Assembly: GCA_905160935.1 (NCBI GenBank)
Contig: CAJHZI010000644.1
Location: 62,001-126,000 of the forward strand
DNA: 64,000 nucleotides
Direction of reading: 5' to 3'
DNA from: Enchytraeus crypticus
Lineage: Eukaryota; Annelida; Clitellata; Enchytraeida; Enchytraeidae
Shown here in pieces: positions 1 through 12,129 of the stretch. The notes under the pieces were generated by a model that did not search any database, was not told where the DNA came from, and was given only the letters and a program-made list of their open reading frames with translations. Position numbers and translations under genes: made by a program. Position 1 is the first letter of the stretch. The number at the start of each line of letters is the position of its first letter.

Positions 1-29
1 AAATTTGATTAAAATAACTATTTGTATAG

Positions 30-102
30 AACGGAAAGAGGGACATCGGCATCAGAGTACGAAGCTTGTTTAAGAATGTTGTATACCGTCAAAACTGTTC
101 AG
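30..102 (+). CDS. EIF4E3: EIF4E3 first visible exon
   Basis: Follows AG at 28-29; the first base completes a codon from an upstream exon. It encodes [24 protein letters not shown] read in two parts ([24 protein letters not shown]), and the donor GTATGT starts at 103. It contains the Tyr at the W56-equivalent position. Confidence 0.85.
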
Positions 103-3100
103 GTATGTGCTGACGTCTCTAATGATTATTTGTTTATTATAAACTTGAGGGTCGAGTCATGTTCTCACTTAAAAGGTTCAACTTTAGTACATGCTCTGGG
201 AAGCTTGAGAATAGACTGAGAACTGCATAGGTTTTTAAGAATGAATTGTTAGCGATATTGTTGAAGGCACTGTGGAGCCCTGAATATTCTGAATTCTCCC
301 GTTAAATCGTAGTTATGTCAAGATATTCATCTTGACATCTGTGCGCTAGATCAATAGACAAGGGAGGTGAATGTAGCATAATGATTGGAGTGTTCGCCTT
401 GCAAGTAACTTGGGTTTTAAAGACCCAGGTCTATCAACGACTGAAGGACCATTGGACCCCAGGAAGATAAGTCATGTATTGGAGCTTGCTGCCAGTTGAC
501 CCTATCAACAGCAGAGATATGATTAATTATGGAAAGGATTGAGAAAAATCTCAGGAACATGCAAAACAGTCTCAAAGACCAGTGCAGTCACTGGTCATGA
601 CAGTGCTATAGAAATGATCGAGTATAAAAAACTAGATCTTGCAAGCTGCTCTAATGATAAGACCTTGCCTCATTGATTCTAATTTAGACAAGCTTGACTA
701 CTCATTATTCTGTAGTTTACAGAATTGTGCCTCTGAGATTTCTTTATGATTAAATTAGAATGAATATCTCTGACTTATTTGCATGGTATGCAGTATAAAT
801 CTTGTATTATATTTATATTATATTTATAACAGTCAATAAAATTGAAGTTCCAAGTTCAGATCTATCATCACAATGTGATGTTAGAGACGAAATGTGATGT
901 TAGATCAAAATATGATGTTAGTTGTAATATATGTTATATTCCTATTCTATAAATAAATATTAATATTTTGATATGTTTTTTGCTAGTACATAACTTTTTA
1001 CATTCATGCGGTAGTTCATTCAAGACATTTCATGTACTTAAGCAAACTTGACTCCCTTGCCCTTTATATATTTTTATTAAATTTTCTGATTTGTTGTTAG
1101 GGCTCTTAGCTAGCATACAGCAATATATCTACAGAACTCTGCTGCACCATCCATAAATAACTCATGATCTGATTGGTGCTTGACTTGTTTTAGGGTTTCT
1201 GGCAGGTTTACAACAACATACCGAAACCCACCGAGTTACACCCTCGCTATAGCTATCATCTGATGCGAGACACTAGGAGGCCAGTTTGGTCTGTTTCAGT
1301 TGTGATGCTATGTATAGTTTTGGTATTTCTACTAAAAATTGAGAGATTAATTTTTGCTAATGTGAGTGTTCATTATTGAAGTGAATTTAAGTGGTTAAGT
1401 TATTAGATTTTTGTAAGTATAATTTAAGACTAATTTTATTTATTACCAGATTTCATATAGTTAATAAAATCAATATTACAAGAAATTAAAATATTTATTG
1501 TACTTTTTGAGATAAGCTAGGATTATTCTCAAATGTTTCATTATCTTTCAATACGCATCTGTATAATGAGCATTTTCTCATAGACTGTGAGCTGAGCTAG
1601 TGTCTTGATGACAAGTTATTCGACAGCTGATCAGTAGGTGCAGGGTTCAGATTCAGTGCTCTCCCCATCACTGATATGTTTTCGAGCAGGAAACTGATGT
1701 TAAACTTGGCTTTAGCCTTGCAATATTTCTATTTAGGTTTAATTTACAGTTAAGTGTAAATAGCTCATTTACTACCAAGATAATATTGAAGTTTGAAACT
1801 ATCAACGTTTGCTTTAAAAGTTCTGTCAAAATGTGACATTCACGAGGATAGAATCAATTTATTCATTTGAATTATATGAATTCGTTGATATAGCTGAAAT
1901 ATAACCTAAATTTGTTGTTCTAACTGTTATTATTAGCCAATTCTATTTTGAAGTCATTTAGTAAGTGACTAATTTTCTATTTTAGTGGATTGTTTGACGA
2001 ATTGAATGATTGTTGATTAATTTTAGTGAATTTTTGATTAATTGAATAATTTATTAATTTTAGTGTATTATTTTGTAAATTGATACGTAGCATTTGATAA
2101 GTAGATGGAATGGTGGGGGGATAAGTGGAGATAGAGTAGATAGAAATAGGATTCATGCAGGGTAAGCAAAGTGGAGGGCAGCTAGTAGAGTGTTGTGCGT
2201 GGTAGATTACCACTAACATTAAAAGGTAAATTGTGTAGTTAAGTGCTTAGGCCAGTAATGATATAAGGTGGAGAGTGTTGGACACCTAAAAGGGGACAGG
2301 AGCAGAAATTGCATATGGAAGAGATGAGAATGTGGCTTTTAGTATGTGCTATAATAGGACGGATAGAATGGAAAATGAATATGTGAATATAATAAATATA
2401 ATAAATTTAAGTGTTGAGGGATTGGGCATAGATTGGCTCAGTCGAAATTGAAATGGTACGGTCATACACTGGTAGAGTCAGAGGAGGAGAGTTTGGAATT
2501 CAGTGAAGAAAGTTTGGAGGGAGATGGAGGTAGAGACAGGTAGAGCACAGTTAATGTGGGATGCAGTGATTAAGGGAGGTATGAACAATAGAGGGTTGAC
2601 TGATAATATGGTATGGGACATAGGGGAGTGGAGAAGAAAATACCTCATATCCTGACCCTAGTTAAACTGGGATTCAAGGAATGATGATGATAATTTGATT
2701 AAATTGAATGATCGATTATTAATTTTAGGAGATTTTTAAATTAATATAATGATTACACGATTAATAATGATGATTTATTTAGTGGATTGATGATTAGTTT
2801 TAGTAGATTGTGTGATTAACTGAATGATTGATGATTATTAGGGAGGATGAAGGAAATTCCCGAGGAGGAAACTGGAGAATGAGGTGTCCAAAAAATGAAT
2901 CGGTAAAGATCACAAGTTTATGAATAATTAATTGGTTCTTGAATTAATTAAGTTATGACATTTTCTTTTCTATTGAGTAACATGGGAATAAAATTTGAGC
3001 CTAAAAATTACTTCCTCATACAAGGTCTATGAAAGAAATTTTTTACTGTGCAATATACGAATTTAATGTGCAGAAAGAAATGCAATTATATACTATGCTA

Positions 3101-5841
3101 GTTTAAGATGTAGACTGAAATGAAATAAAATATTATGCAAGTTTAAAGTACAGAAAGAAATGCACTTACTAAAAGTGTCTTGTAATTTCTACACTACAAA
3201 TTAATAATGTTAATAGGTGTAAAACTTAATTGAGCTTTCAGAAACATTTAAACTTACCAAAAAATTTTACTTAAAATAACATATCAATCTGGAAGTTAGA
3301 ATTTTCATGAATTCACGGTTAATTATAATTCTTTTAATAGTTTTTGAAGAAGTTATATAATATGATAGAGGATATGATAGGGGATTGGCTGGGGGATTTG
3401 AGACAGTATTTGTATCCCGACCCTGACTAAACTGGGATTCAAGGGAGGATGTTGATGATGATGATATGGTATGATAGAAAGATACAAGCTGACTTCAGCT
3501 TATGCAATATTGTGTAGAATTCTCCGAAATGGGCGTGACTAGTACGGCTGAGCCAGATGCTTGTTAGCAAGTTGTTTGACAGCGGGTCAGTAAGTGCAGG
3601 GTTCAAATCCAGTCCTCTTCCCGTCATGGACATGCTATATATAAGCAAGCAGGAAAACTGACGTTAAACTTGGCTTTAACTTTAGCTTTTAGTATGAATG
3701 TTATTATTTAAAACATTTATTGGTTTTCTTTTGTTAAGAGAATGACTTCTGCAGTAGGTGTAGATAGACTGGATTAATATAGATGTTTATTTATGGGTTT
3801 TGACATTCTTTGTCTGTTGTAGCAAATGTTTGTACACGGGACAGCACCGACCCCTGGCTTCATTTTACTTTGAATTTTAATAGCGTTGGGTGCTAAAATA
3901 CTGACAATTATTCGTGATTTTGCTAAGACCTGTGATTTGTATTATTTCTTTTATCACTTGTGTTCATTTAGTTGTGTCTGTAATTCTCTCACTAGATCAT
4001 AAAATGATGTTTAATTTCACTGGTTGATTTATATATAGCACGGTGGTTCAATTACAACAAGCACTTTTCATTTACAATTAGAAGGTGTTAGTATTTATAA
4101 GTTTATGTATGGTTAAGTATTCCATTGTTTGCATTTCATGAGTATTCATGTTTTTATTTTTAATTTTTATGTTTTTATGTTTTTATGTTTTTTATGTTTT
4201 TATTTTTATGTTTTATTTTTATTTTTTATATTTTTATTCCATGAGTATTCATACAATGAGTATTCCATTGTTTGCAGTGCACAGTATGGCAGGAGTTGCT
4301 ACTGGCTGTGATTGGTGAACAGTTTTCGGATTATGTTTCGCCAGGTTCAATTTAATTTAATATATCTACTGTATGTGCAGCTTTCTTAGTAATTTCCAGA
4401 GAATTGCTGCATATTTGGTTCTCATACTGTTATCTTCTTTCTCTATATGTGATTCTCTTAATATTTTCTATGTCCTCTGTATGTATAATTCTTTATATTA
4501 TATATTTTCCGTAAATTTGGCTCTTTTTATAAACATTACTTATACTTTTTATGCTTTTCTGGTCTTATCTACTATTCCTATATGTAATTAATTTAACATT
4601 TTAAAATCATCTGTGTTAATGAAAGGAGGGTATTTTATAAAATTCATCTAGTATACAGTTGGATTCATTTAAATTCAATTGATTGACCTATTTTTAAGAC
4701 AACAAGTAAGGCTTAAATATTTTAATTTTAAGTTAATATTTTAAACGGCTAGTAAGTACAGTAATTAATGAATATGCTTCACCTAAATTTTCCCTCCTAG
4801 TTATTCTATTAGATGACGCTGTTCAGCATACTTGAAGCAAAGATTCCTTGATATTATGGATTTATTATAGATTTCGACGATACAATCGCAATCGATAAAT
4901 GATATCTTTACACTTTTATTTCATTCTGCGGTTAGTAAGTTTATTATCAACTGATTCATTAATGCTTTGATTGATTGATTGATGTTTGAATTGAGTGATT
5001 GTTATGTTGATTGACGGATTGGTTTTTTTAATGAATTGATTGATTTTTATAGGAGACGAGATAATCGGTGTAAGTATAAGTGTGAGAGAAAAAGGAGATG
5101 ATATTATTCAGATCTGGAACAAGGAATCACGCCTCGCTAACGAGGCTCTGATCATCAAGAGAGTGCCGGAGATACTGCCCAAAACTTTCTATATTAACAT
5201 CTTCTATAAGGGTAAACTACTCTTTATAATATTTTGTTTTAAAGGTTAGCTGCTATAGCCTAAAGCAAAACTTGCCTTTTAGATGAGAAATGTTAGTTAC
5301 TCGATGTTACTGTTTTGTAGATGTTCTAGCGCTGTTAATCTTTGACAGTATCCCTGTTGATAGTATATTTGTTATTATCAGAAATCAATGTTATAGTAAG
5401 CATTGCATATTAAGTTTCTCTCTTTCTGTCTCTCTCTCTCTCTCTCTCTTAGTGCACTGCCTACTGGCAGGTCCATGGCATATAGCGCCTCCACTCTTCT
5501 CTGTCTTTCGCTTTCCTCTTCATTTCCACATATACGTTTATCGGTAACTAATACAAACTTGTATTTGACTGCATGAGATGAAGATTTTATACATGTCAGT
5601 GCTACAAGAGCACTTGCCTGAGATGAAATCGGGATAGGAAATCATGATCTGATAGAGATTCTAAGTTTCTAACTTATGACGTCCTGATTAGTGAAACGTC
5701 TATGCTATAAAATCAGGCATAAAACTGGTGCATGCTGTGTTATGACACTTTAAGAGCAACTATGACGTACTTTATTTTTATTGTCTTGCAGCTTTCGAAA
5801 CTCATGAGGCATTTGGCAGTCAAGAGAAGCCAGGGAAGTAG
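30..5841 (+). CDS. EIF4E3: eIF4E3 (class III cap-binding eIF4E), 3' six coding exons, 5' partial
   Basis: Coding exons: 30-102, 1194-1288, 2842-2902, 4278-4344, 5053-5211, 5792-5841 (stop TAG 5839-5841). All have AG acceptors and GT donors, and the phases join without a break to give 167 C-terminal residues. The protein follows human eIF4E3 closely: [48 protein letters not shown] and IQIWNKE all align in order. Of the eIF4E cap-binding residues, the Trp/Glu pair equivalent to W102/E103 is formed across the second and third exons (PVW-E). The position equivalent to W56 is Tyr (ASEYEA), as the class III definition allows (Cys or Tyr). Such proteins bind the mRNA cap and are thought to modulate eIF4E-driven translation. 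The first exon or exons lie left of the window. An AATAAA at 6899-6904 is a possible but unproven poly(A) signal. Confidence 0.93.
1194..1288 (+). CDS. EIF4E3: EIF4E3 exon (VYNNIP region)
   Basis: Acceptor TTTTAG, donor GTCTGT. It encodes [16 protein letters not shown] then [15 protein letters not shown]. The final two bases are the TG of the cap-binding Trp codon, completed by the next exon. Confidence 0.9.
1600..1725 (+). repeat. SINE family S1 copy (tRNA-like), diverged
   Basis: It shows the order seen in the better copies: TTATTCGACAG..GATCAGTAGGTG, a box-B-like GGTTCAGATTC, then CACTGA..TTTCGAG..GAAACTGATGTTAA. It lies in an EIF4E3 intron. Confidence 0.6.
2270..2692 (+). mobile_element. 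LINE family B, 3' fragment with GATGAT tail
   Basis: The 3' portion matches the coding end of the copy read on the minus strand at 20880-21235 (WSGH, RVWRDEL, TWDAV). It closes with the family's shared terminus ATCCTGACCCTAGTTAAAC, TGGGATTCAAGG and a GATGATGAT tail. Its reading frame is broken, so this is a dead 5'-truncated insertion in an EIF4E3 intron. The start is approximate. Confidence 0.7.
2842..2902 (+). CDS. EIF4E3: EIF4E3 exon (RGGNW region)
   Basis: Acceptor TTATTAG, donor GTAAAG. It encodes [20 protein letters not shown], aligning with the conserved WEDE..RGG.W segment. It was found by phase and homology, being too short to show up as an open frame. Confidence 0.9.
3365..3466 (+). 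mobile_element. LINE family B, short 3' terminus
   Basis: It carries TATCCCGACCCTGACTAAAC, TGGGATTCAAGG and a GATGATGATG tail, the same terminus as at 2692, 34020, 51740 and 57235. Confidence 0.65.
3535..3715 (+). repeat. SINE family S1 copy (tRNA-like)
   Basis: A box-B-like GGTTCAAATCC lies after GTCAGTAAGTGCAGG and is followed by the family 3' body with GAAAACTGACGTTAAAC and CTTTAACTTTAGCTTTTAG. It is in the sense orientation of EIF4E3. Confidence 0.65.
4129..4245 (+). repeat. TTTTTATG-rich low-complexity tract
   Basis: Irregular repeats of TTTTTATGTTTTTATG just upstream of the acceptor at 4277. It may double as a pyrimidine-rich tract. The open frame here is composition-driven. Confidence 0.6.
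4278..4344 (+). CDS. EIF4E3: EIF4E3 exon (IGEQF region)
   Basis: Acceptor TTTGCAG, donor GTTCAA. It encodes [16 protein letters not shown] then SDYVSP; the last G is shared with the next exon. Confidence 0.92.
5053..5211 (+). CDS. EIF4E3: EIF4E3 exon (GVSISVR region)
   Basis: Acceptor TTTATAG, donor GTAAAC. It encodes [24 protein letters not shown] and the [13 protein letters not shown] stretch matching the end of human eIF4E3. A long TTGATTGA-rich tract lies directly upstream. Confidence 0.95.
5417..5550 (-). mobile_element. LINE family A, 3'-end fragment with CT/AG tail
   Basis: Read on the minus strand it ends in PWTCQ-stop, the GGCAGTGCACTAAGAGAG terminus and an (AG)n tail, as in the long copy at 60660-60690. 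It is a short 5'-truncated copy antisense within the last EIF4E3 intron. Confidence 0.8.
5792..5841 (+). CDS. EIF4E3: EIF4E3 last coding exon
   Basis: Acceptor CTTGCAG. It encodes [16 protein letters not shown] and a stop, matching the human HEEHHAFEGGRGKH terminus in length and character. Confidence 0.88.
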
Positions 5842-7210
5842 TGATAGGAAGAATACCTAAAATTCTAGAGAATTTTGTAGGTTATGTGATCCATTGTTTG
5901 GCGACATGGCTTTTCATTATGTGTTGCATCAGTATATGCTACTTTAGTGGATAATTAATGTGATGTTTTATAATGCCTAACCTCAATTAGGAAATCATGT
6001 TGTAATCGAAGTAAACGTTTAATAAGAGTGAAATGATAATACAGTATGTTGTACGTGTATATGTAATGCAGTTTAATAATACTGTCTAAGTGGCTGGCAG
6101 ATCAATGGAGAGATCAGTTTGTAATATTTGAATTTTGTAATGGCGTGACAAGTAGAAATTTGCAGAATTATAACTATAATTATTATACTGTAAACTAGTG
6201 TGTAGTGGCTGAATACATGTAAGTAGGCTACAGCTAGATCAAGTGAAGATGATAAGAAAAGATTTTGTAGATTTTGATTGGCAAAGCATAGTACAAGCCC
6301 ATATTCTCTTTTAAGTCAATTCACTGTACCACTGCAGGATAATACGTTTATGAGCTGCTCTAGTGTATGATTTAAGAAATCCTGAATTTGATAACGGCGA
6401 TAATGTAGCTTAATGTTTACAAAGCTTAGTATGAATTGCATTTGTTTATATGGGGAATGCTTTTACTGATTTTATATGTTTATGTTATGGATGAATTTGA
6501 TTTGGAGTTTTATATTCATATGCAGTAGGCCTTACTATTGTTATTAATTAATTAATTCATAAATATGAATTTAATTGCCTATTATTTTTGTTTTAGATAG
6601 GTCAATAAGAATTTTGTTTTTGTATTTGTTTGACTAAGTATATTTTATTTTCTGCATTAGCTTTTAATTTAGTTAAGCATAATTAGTAAATAATTTTGTA
6701 TTGGTACAGTAAGAATTAATAGTTAATTAAAATCGAAATTTGTAAAATTAGTTTCGATTGCTCTCACCTTTATGCATAGGTTTCCATTTAAATACAAACT
6801 ATAGCACTCTTGTAGTAGAAATAACTAACTTAGGTAACAAATACTTTTAAAACATGTGTGGTACGTGATTTGACGCATTAGTAAACGTGCCTAAGTTAAA
6901 TAAAGTCGGGCTCGGTTAGTATTTGGATGTGGAACCAATTCAGATGACCGAGAGATGAGTGTGGGAAGGCTATTCCTATACCTGCACTCTCCGCTGTCAA
7001 AAAGGCAACAATTGCTAAGAATCATAAAGAGTAGTATGATATAACGAAAACTAAGCATGTAACTCTGCAACGTATATGGCGTTGTTGTACAAGTTTGTAC
7101 GTAACGAATTGAATAACAAAATAAAATGGCTGTAAATGAAATATTTTTGAAAGCAACTTAAGCTTATGAAATTAGTAAAGTCAATTGATATTAAATTTAC
7201 ATTTCTAAAG
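5842..7210. other. 3' flank of EIF4E3, no recognisable gene
   Basis: AT-rich sequence presumably including the 3' UTR. I see no coding exon and no recognisable repeat apart from scattered TTAATTAA motifs. Confidence 0.5.
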
Positions 7211-7219
7211 CAGATATAT

Positions 7220-7375
7220 TATTATCATCTTCCCTTAAAATTCTAGTTTAACCAGGGTCGGGATACAAAGAGACTTGAAGTTTATCCATTCGTTTACGTT
7301 TTTGTAGCAATTTCTGGAGCCCAGGCGCTCTCCAACCGAATGCCCTTTCTGATGTTGGTGAGATACAAAAACAGA
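7220..7375 (-). mobile_element. Family B-tailed short element (non-autonomous copy)
   Basis: On the minus strand a body with GGCTCCAGAAATTGCTAC-like sequence runs into the family B terminus (CCCGACCCTGGTTAAACTAG). Related bodies occur at 44634-44745 and 51466-51740, so this looks like a short element sharing the LINE B tail. Confidence 0.6.
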
Positions 7376-8455
7376 TGCAAAAGCACATTTACAGCTTGTC
7401 AAAACACCTCACTGTTAAGTATTAGTTATTTATTGCAGATTAATGAACAGCAAATTTATTTGAGTACTACGAATATTCTGTGATTTCTACCTATACGATA
7501 CAAAGATTATTTAACTTCATTATTACCCTTAACTAACCTCAATTTATGTCAGTTATTTTCAATTCTTAGTACAATGTTTAATATTTGTAACAGGTTAAAA
7601 ATAATTTTAGATTTGCTGGTTAATGACTTTAACTGATTTTGCTAATTGCTTTTGCTATATATATTGGGTAATTGAATTTCTCGACAGTTGGATTAAGTCT
7701 TTAGATGTTAGATTTGCGAGAAATTTTTTTACAATATAATTACTGTTGTAGTTACTATATCAAATACTGTTTCTACCTATATGACCAATAGTCTGAATCA
7801 ATTCTGAATTGGTTAATTTGATAAGTTTTCAAAATAGTTTTAATTGCTTACGATTTTGCGTTTAATATATCTTCCAAGGACAAGATTTTGATGTCACTCC
7901 TGGATGAAGAAATTGATGTATTAGTTTGTTATTATGTTTGAAATTTTATGTTTATTGATAAATTAATTTTACTACTTTATACCCTGAATGTAGGGAACCC
8001 GGCGTTTAATAAAAACGATTCAAGCAACGCATGATATCATTATTGTTGTTATTATTATTATAATCATTATTACGATTAGAATTCGCATTATTAGAATTTT
8101 CATTGTGTGTCTATGTTTGCTATTGCATAAGAGTCTTTCTTTTTTCTAATACCTTGTAGTTATGGATAGTAGTGGTTTGTTCGTATATTTCGAATATAAT
8201 GGGTCACTAGTAAAGTATCATATCGTAGAAGGCCTTGTCCATCTACTTCGTAGTGAAGTCATTGTTTCTGGAACAGAATTCAAGAAATCATCAATATGAA
8301 TTATTGTTTGGTGCATTTTATTTCTGTCATTTTACCTCTGTCTTAAAGCTCGTCCTATTTTTCTATTGAATTCTTGATTAACTTTTGGTTCCATTTAGTG
8401 CGTATGTCATTGAGTGTTTGGCTTTTCACGTTTTTGTTTGCTGAATCGTGTGTGT

Positions 8456-8574
8456 GTCTGTCTCTCTCTCTCTCTCTCATTTCTCTCTCACTCTCTCTCC
8501 CCCTCTCACTCCCCCCCCCTCTCTCTCTACACACACACACACATACATATACATATATATATATATATATATAC

Positions 8575-8606
<32 letters not shown>

Positions 8607-8640
8607 GATATATATATATATATATATATTTATATATTTC
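8456..8640. repeat. Compound microsatellite (CT)n-(CA)n-(TA)n
   Basis: CT repeats run into CA repeats and then long TA repeats, interrupted by short breaks. The open frames across it on both strands are artefacts of the dinucleotide repeats. Confidence 0.95.
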
Positions 8641-8669
8641 TCTAATATACATATACACGTAGGCCTATA

Positions 8670-9529
8670 TACAGACTGTGCCATAAAAAGTGACACCTAT
8701 AATAAAAGTTTTCCATAATTTCCGTCTTCGATGTCTGTCGGTAATGTAAGTTTCTATGATCATTATTGGTCTAATTCATCTCCTGCAGATTTCAAGTAAA
8801 TTCGAGCTGTAGAATTCCAATTGTACTCCTTTTTGTTCCACGTCTCTACTTTTTTGGTTCACTAAACGATGTAGCTAAACCAATTGCTGTTTGAGAGTTT
8901 TACCGATCTACTGTTTTCATTTAGGTCACATGCTACTGCAGGCTTCGCAAAACCTAGTCCACATTATTGGCTAATTGAAGTGTAAGTTGCGTAACGTCAA
9001 GCGTAGATTCACACACACTGGTGACCCACAACCAAGAGCAGCCAAGAGCATGTGGAGTGGATTATTATCATGGGAAGCCCCTGTGTTGAAATCTCTTGAT
9101 TATCTTATTTGTGGCAAACTGTGAAGATTGACGAGTCTGAGCGAGAAACCATTAAATACCAACCAATTAAAAAGAGTGCTATAAGTTATTTCTAACGAGA
9201 CACTCGAATCTTCTATCACTACGTATTTTTCACATAAGGTTGTAATCTTGCGTTCTAATTGAGGGAGGACATCTTGAAGTGTTAGTACATTTGTCAGAAG
9301 AAAACCAAACGGTTCTTTCCAAAAAAATACAGTAATATAAAATGTACCTATTTGAGAAATTTGTAATGCAAAGTAGAGTATAACTCGACTTGTACTGCAC
9401 GATTTTAATTAAATTTAAATTTACTGCATGATCAGGATAGGTCGTGTAAATTTTCATGAGAATTATATTTTAGATACGGCAGTTATGGGCAATTTGCTTT
9501 AGATGTGTGAATTTTTGACGCAGTCTGTA
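8670..9529 (+). mobile_element. Decayed mariner-like element with short inverted ends
   Basis: The ends are inverted: TACAGACTGTGCCATAAAAA at the left and, reverse-complemented, TACAGACTGCGTCAAAAATT at the right, each next to a TA. Near 9085-9115 the plus strand reads VLKSLDYLICG, resembling the mariner DLNPLDYFLWG motif. About 860 bp long with no intact frame: a dead DNA transposon. Confidence 0.6.
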
Positions 9530-10755
9530 TATATTCAATCTATACATGTCTGTATGGATGTATGTAGGCCTATATATAATACAAGTATATACCTTTCACT
9601 TGTGGCTTGATGTGTTGCGAGTACGTGTATGTTTTCTCATTGCTAACTTGAATCACTGCCACATAGTAAACTGTGCTTGCACTATATAGATGTAGATGCG
9701 CTCAAGTATATTTTGAGTAATATTGTAGTTGTTTGAAAAATAGACAAAAGCAATTTATTTTTTTGATTTGTTAATCTTTTATGTGAGGTTTGTTTTTATA
9801 TCACAGGGTTTACAGTTCGATATACTGATGGTTTATGGTTAATAATATTCTATTGGACCTATATATTAATTATTAAATTATTGATTGGATCTATAGCTAA
9901 GCAATCTGTTTCTGTGTAAAGATACAACGGTGCAGTTTTTATGCTTAGTACAAATTTATCCTAGCTAATATGAAACTGATAAATTTTAAGTTCAAATTAT
10001 TGTAAATAGCTTCGTTAAGATATAATTTAATATGAAAGTTAAAGTAGTTGTAGATGTTATGCATGGTCCATCTTGCTGGCCAATTGTTTTGTGTAAAAAA
10101 TTTGTGCGATTATAAACTACCTAAAAGAACTCGAGATTATCTTGAACAGTGGTTAGAAAAAATGTGAACATTGTACAAAGTGATAATATATTGAGAATGC
10201 AACGTTAGGATCGTTTAGTTTTCAAATGGGCATTTCTATTTCCTTTTCGCGCATAATACGTAAAGCTACCTATGCATGTCAGAAGCTATTAATGCTCAAG
10301 AAGTAGTCTACCCTGGCCTAGACCACTAAACCACACACTATATCACAATTTTTCTGCTAACTTAAATATGGGCGACCAATGGGCGTTGCTATACAGAAAA
10401 CGTGGCATTGATTTTTACCATTACTGCAGATTTGGTTTGGTCAACTCTTTCAAACACTTCGAAATTTAGTTTGTTCTAAACTTCCTGGATCCAATACCTG
10501 ATTATCTTATGTATCTAATTGATAATTTCAAATTTGTATAATATAGCAAGTTTGGTCGGCATTTTTTGAAGATTCTAAAATAATGACCAATCAATCAATG
10601 ACCGCTTATCGTGCAATCTATGTTGATTTAGAAATACACCCAGAGGCCAACTTTCTGTTTTTACTTTTTATTCTAAAACTAAACTTTATTCTTAAATAAA
10701 TTTAGCATTTTATCTAAGGATTTTGGGAAATTTGCGACGTAACAAAAAGCTATTG
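9530..10755. other. Intergenic, nothing recognisable
   Basis: AT-rich sequence without an exon-like open frame or a repeat I could match elsewhere in the window. Confidence 0.5.
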
Positions 10756-11311
10756 GAAAATTAACATAGATGAAAAAAACGTTCTTACCAAAAATAAAAA
10801 CCACCTTTTTTCCCAAAAAAATAAAAAAACGTTGAAAAAAACGTTAGTAGCGTACACGTAGGCTTGCATATATATTACCATGCCTTCATTCCATAACTCT
10901 AAACAATTTCATTACTACTAGACTTGATCTAAAGTTCTAAAGTATGTCCATAGAATTCATACAAATATAAACAAATACTTTCAGGTCACATACAGCCACA
11001 CTGTCAGTTGTTACAGTTACAGTTCACATACAGACCACCCATCACATACAAGAGTTCCACCTGTGATGGCTGCATCTCCTTTATACTTGTTCACAATGGA
11101 GGAGAGGCTGGATACTTCCTCGTCCAACAACTTTCCACCAATCTGATCTCTGTCTGGTGGTTTGTAACCTGGCCCAGCGCAAGCTATTGCCCGCACAGCG
11201 TCTTTGAAGTAGGTTTACCGTTTACGTTTTTTATTTTATAAAAAATAAAAGACGCATTTTTTAACAGATATTAAAAACGTAAAAAAACCTTTTTTTCATC
11301 TATGAAAATTA
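10756..11311 (-). mobile_element. hAT-like element remnant with DUF659-type fragment
   Basis: Direct 8-bp repeats GAAAATTA (10756-10763 and 11304-11311) flank inverted ends containing ATAGATGAAAAAAA. On the minus strand, about 11200 down to 11015, there is an open segment with YKPPDRDQIGGKLLDEEV and later TGGTLVCDGWS. This matches the DUF659 domain found in hAT transposase-like proteins, whose typical order is PPSR, LLD.E, G.TLVSDGW. The frame then reaches a stop (TAA 11017-11019). At 556 bp it is far shorter than an autonomous hAT, so it is an internally deleted copy. Confidence 0.7.
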
Positions 11312-11507
11312 ATAAATGTCCTAGTGGTAATTTCTTTAACATTTTATGTGAATAAATACAACTCTAAACAAATGTCTATTACCGGTGTTTCTAGTTTGAA
11401 GGTTTGAATGGTAGATGTATTTTGTATTTACTGCAAGGCCTTAGATTAAATTGTTGTAGTCTAATTACTAATCGCTTTCTCAATACAGTTCTAGGCTCTG
11501 TTAGGCT

Positions 11508-11645
11508 AACTATGTTATAACTATGTTATAACTGTGTAATAACATACATGTAGTTATAACTATGTTAAAACTGTGTTATAACTGTGTTATAACTGTGTTA
11601 TAGCTATGTTATAACTGTGTTATAACTATGTTATAACTGTATTAG
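11508..11645 (+). repeat. 12-bp minisatellite (TATGTTATAACTG type)
   Basis: About ten imperfect copies of a TGTGTTATAACT or TATGTTATAACT unit. Confidence 0.85.
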
Positions 11646-12129
11646 CGCTCTTTCGTTATCTGTCTTAAAGCTGTGCTAATGTGTGCTTCTCTAATTTGTT
11701 ACTGTGAAATAAACTGCGCAATCTAAGTAACGGTTACTAAAGGATCAGTCACAAGGTCGCATTTGGAAATAGCTCGTTTTGTTAGCGTGTTGTGTTACAA
11801 ATTTTAAATGCCGGAGCCCGAGATATATTAAAACCCTGTAAGACCGAACCCTGGGTCAATTGTTCACAGACGGCATTATTCACTGGAATGGTAAATGGAT
11901 AATTGGATATACTGCTTAACGATTTATACTGTACAGTAGTGATGTTAAAGAGTCTTCTTTCATTAACTAATGATTTATCTTATCATTTAAAATGGTCAGT
12001 ATATAAAAGGTATGGGTGTGATACTGCAAATGTATGATATATAAAAGGAGGCGAGTTCTATAAAGGTATGGGACATAAGCGTATGTTAATTAGTCAATAT
12101 AATAAATATATATAGTATTTGTAAAATTA

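Noticed and set aside
4129-4591. Hydrophobic Phe-rich plus-strand frames
   Set aside because: They come from T-rich low-complexity DNA around EIF4E3 exon 4278-4344; the true exon is read from its acceptor.
8355-8696. Overlapping open frames rich in Ser/Leu, Thr/His or Tyr/Ile
   Set aside because: They are translations of CT, CA and TA microsatellites on both strands.
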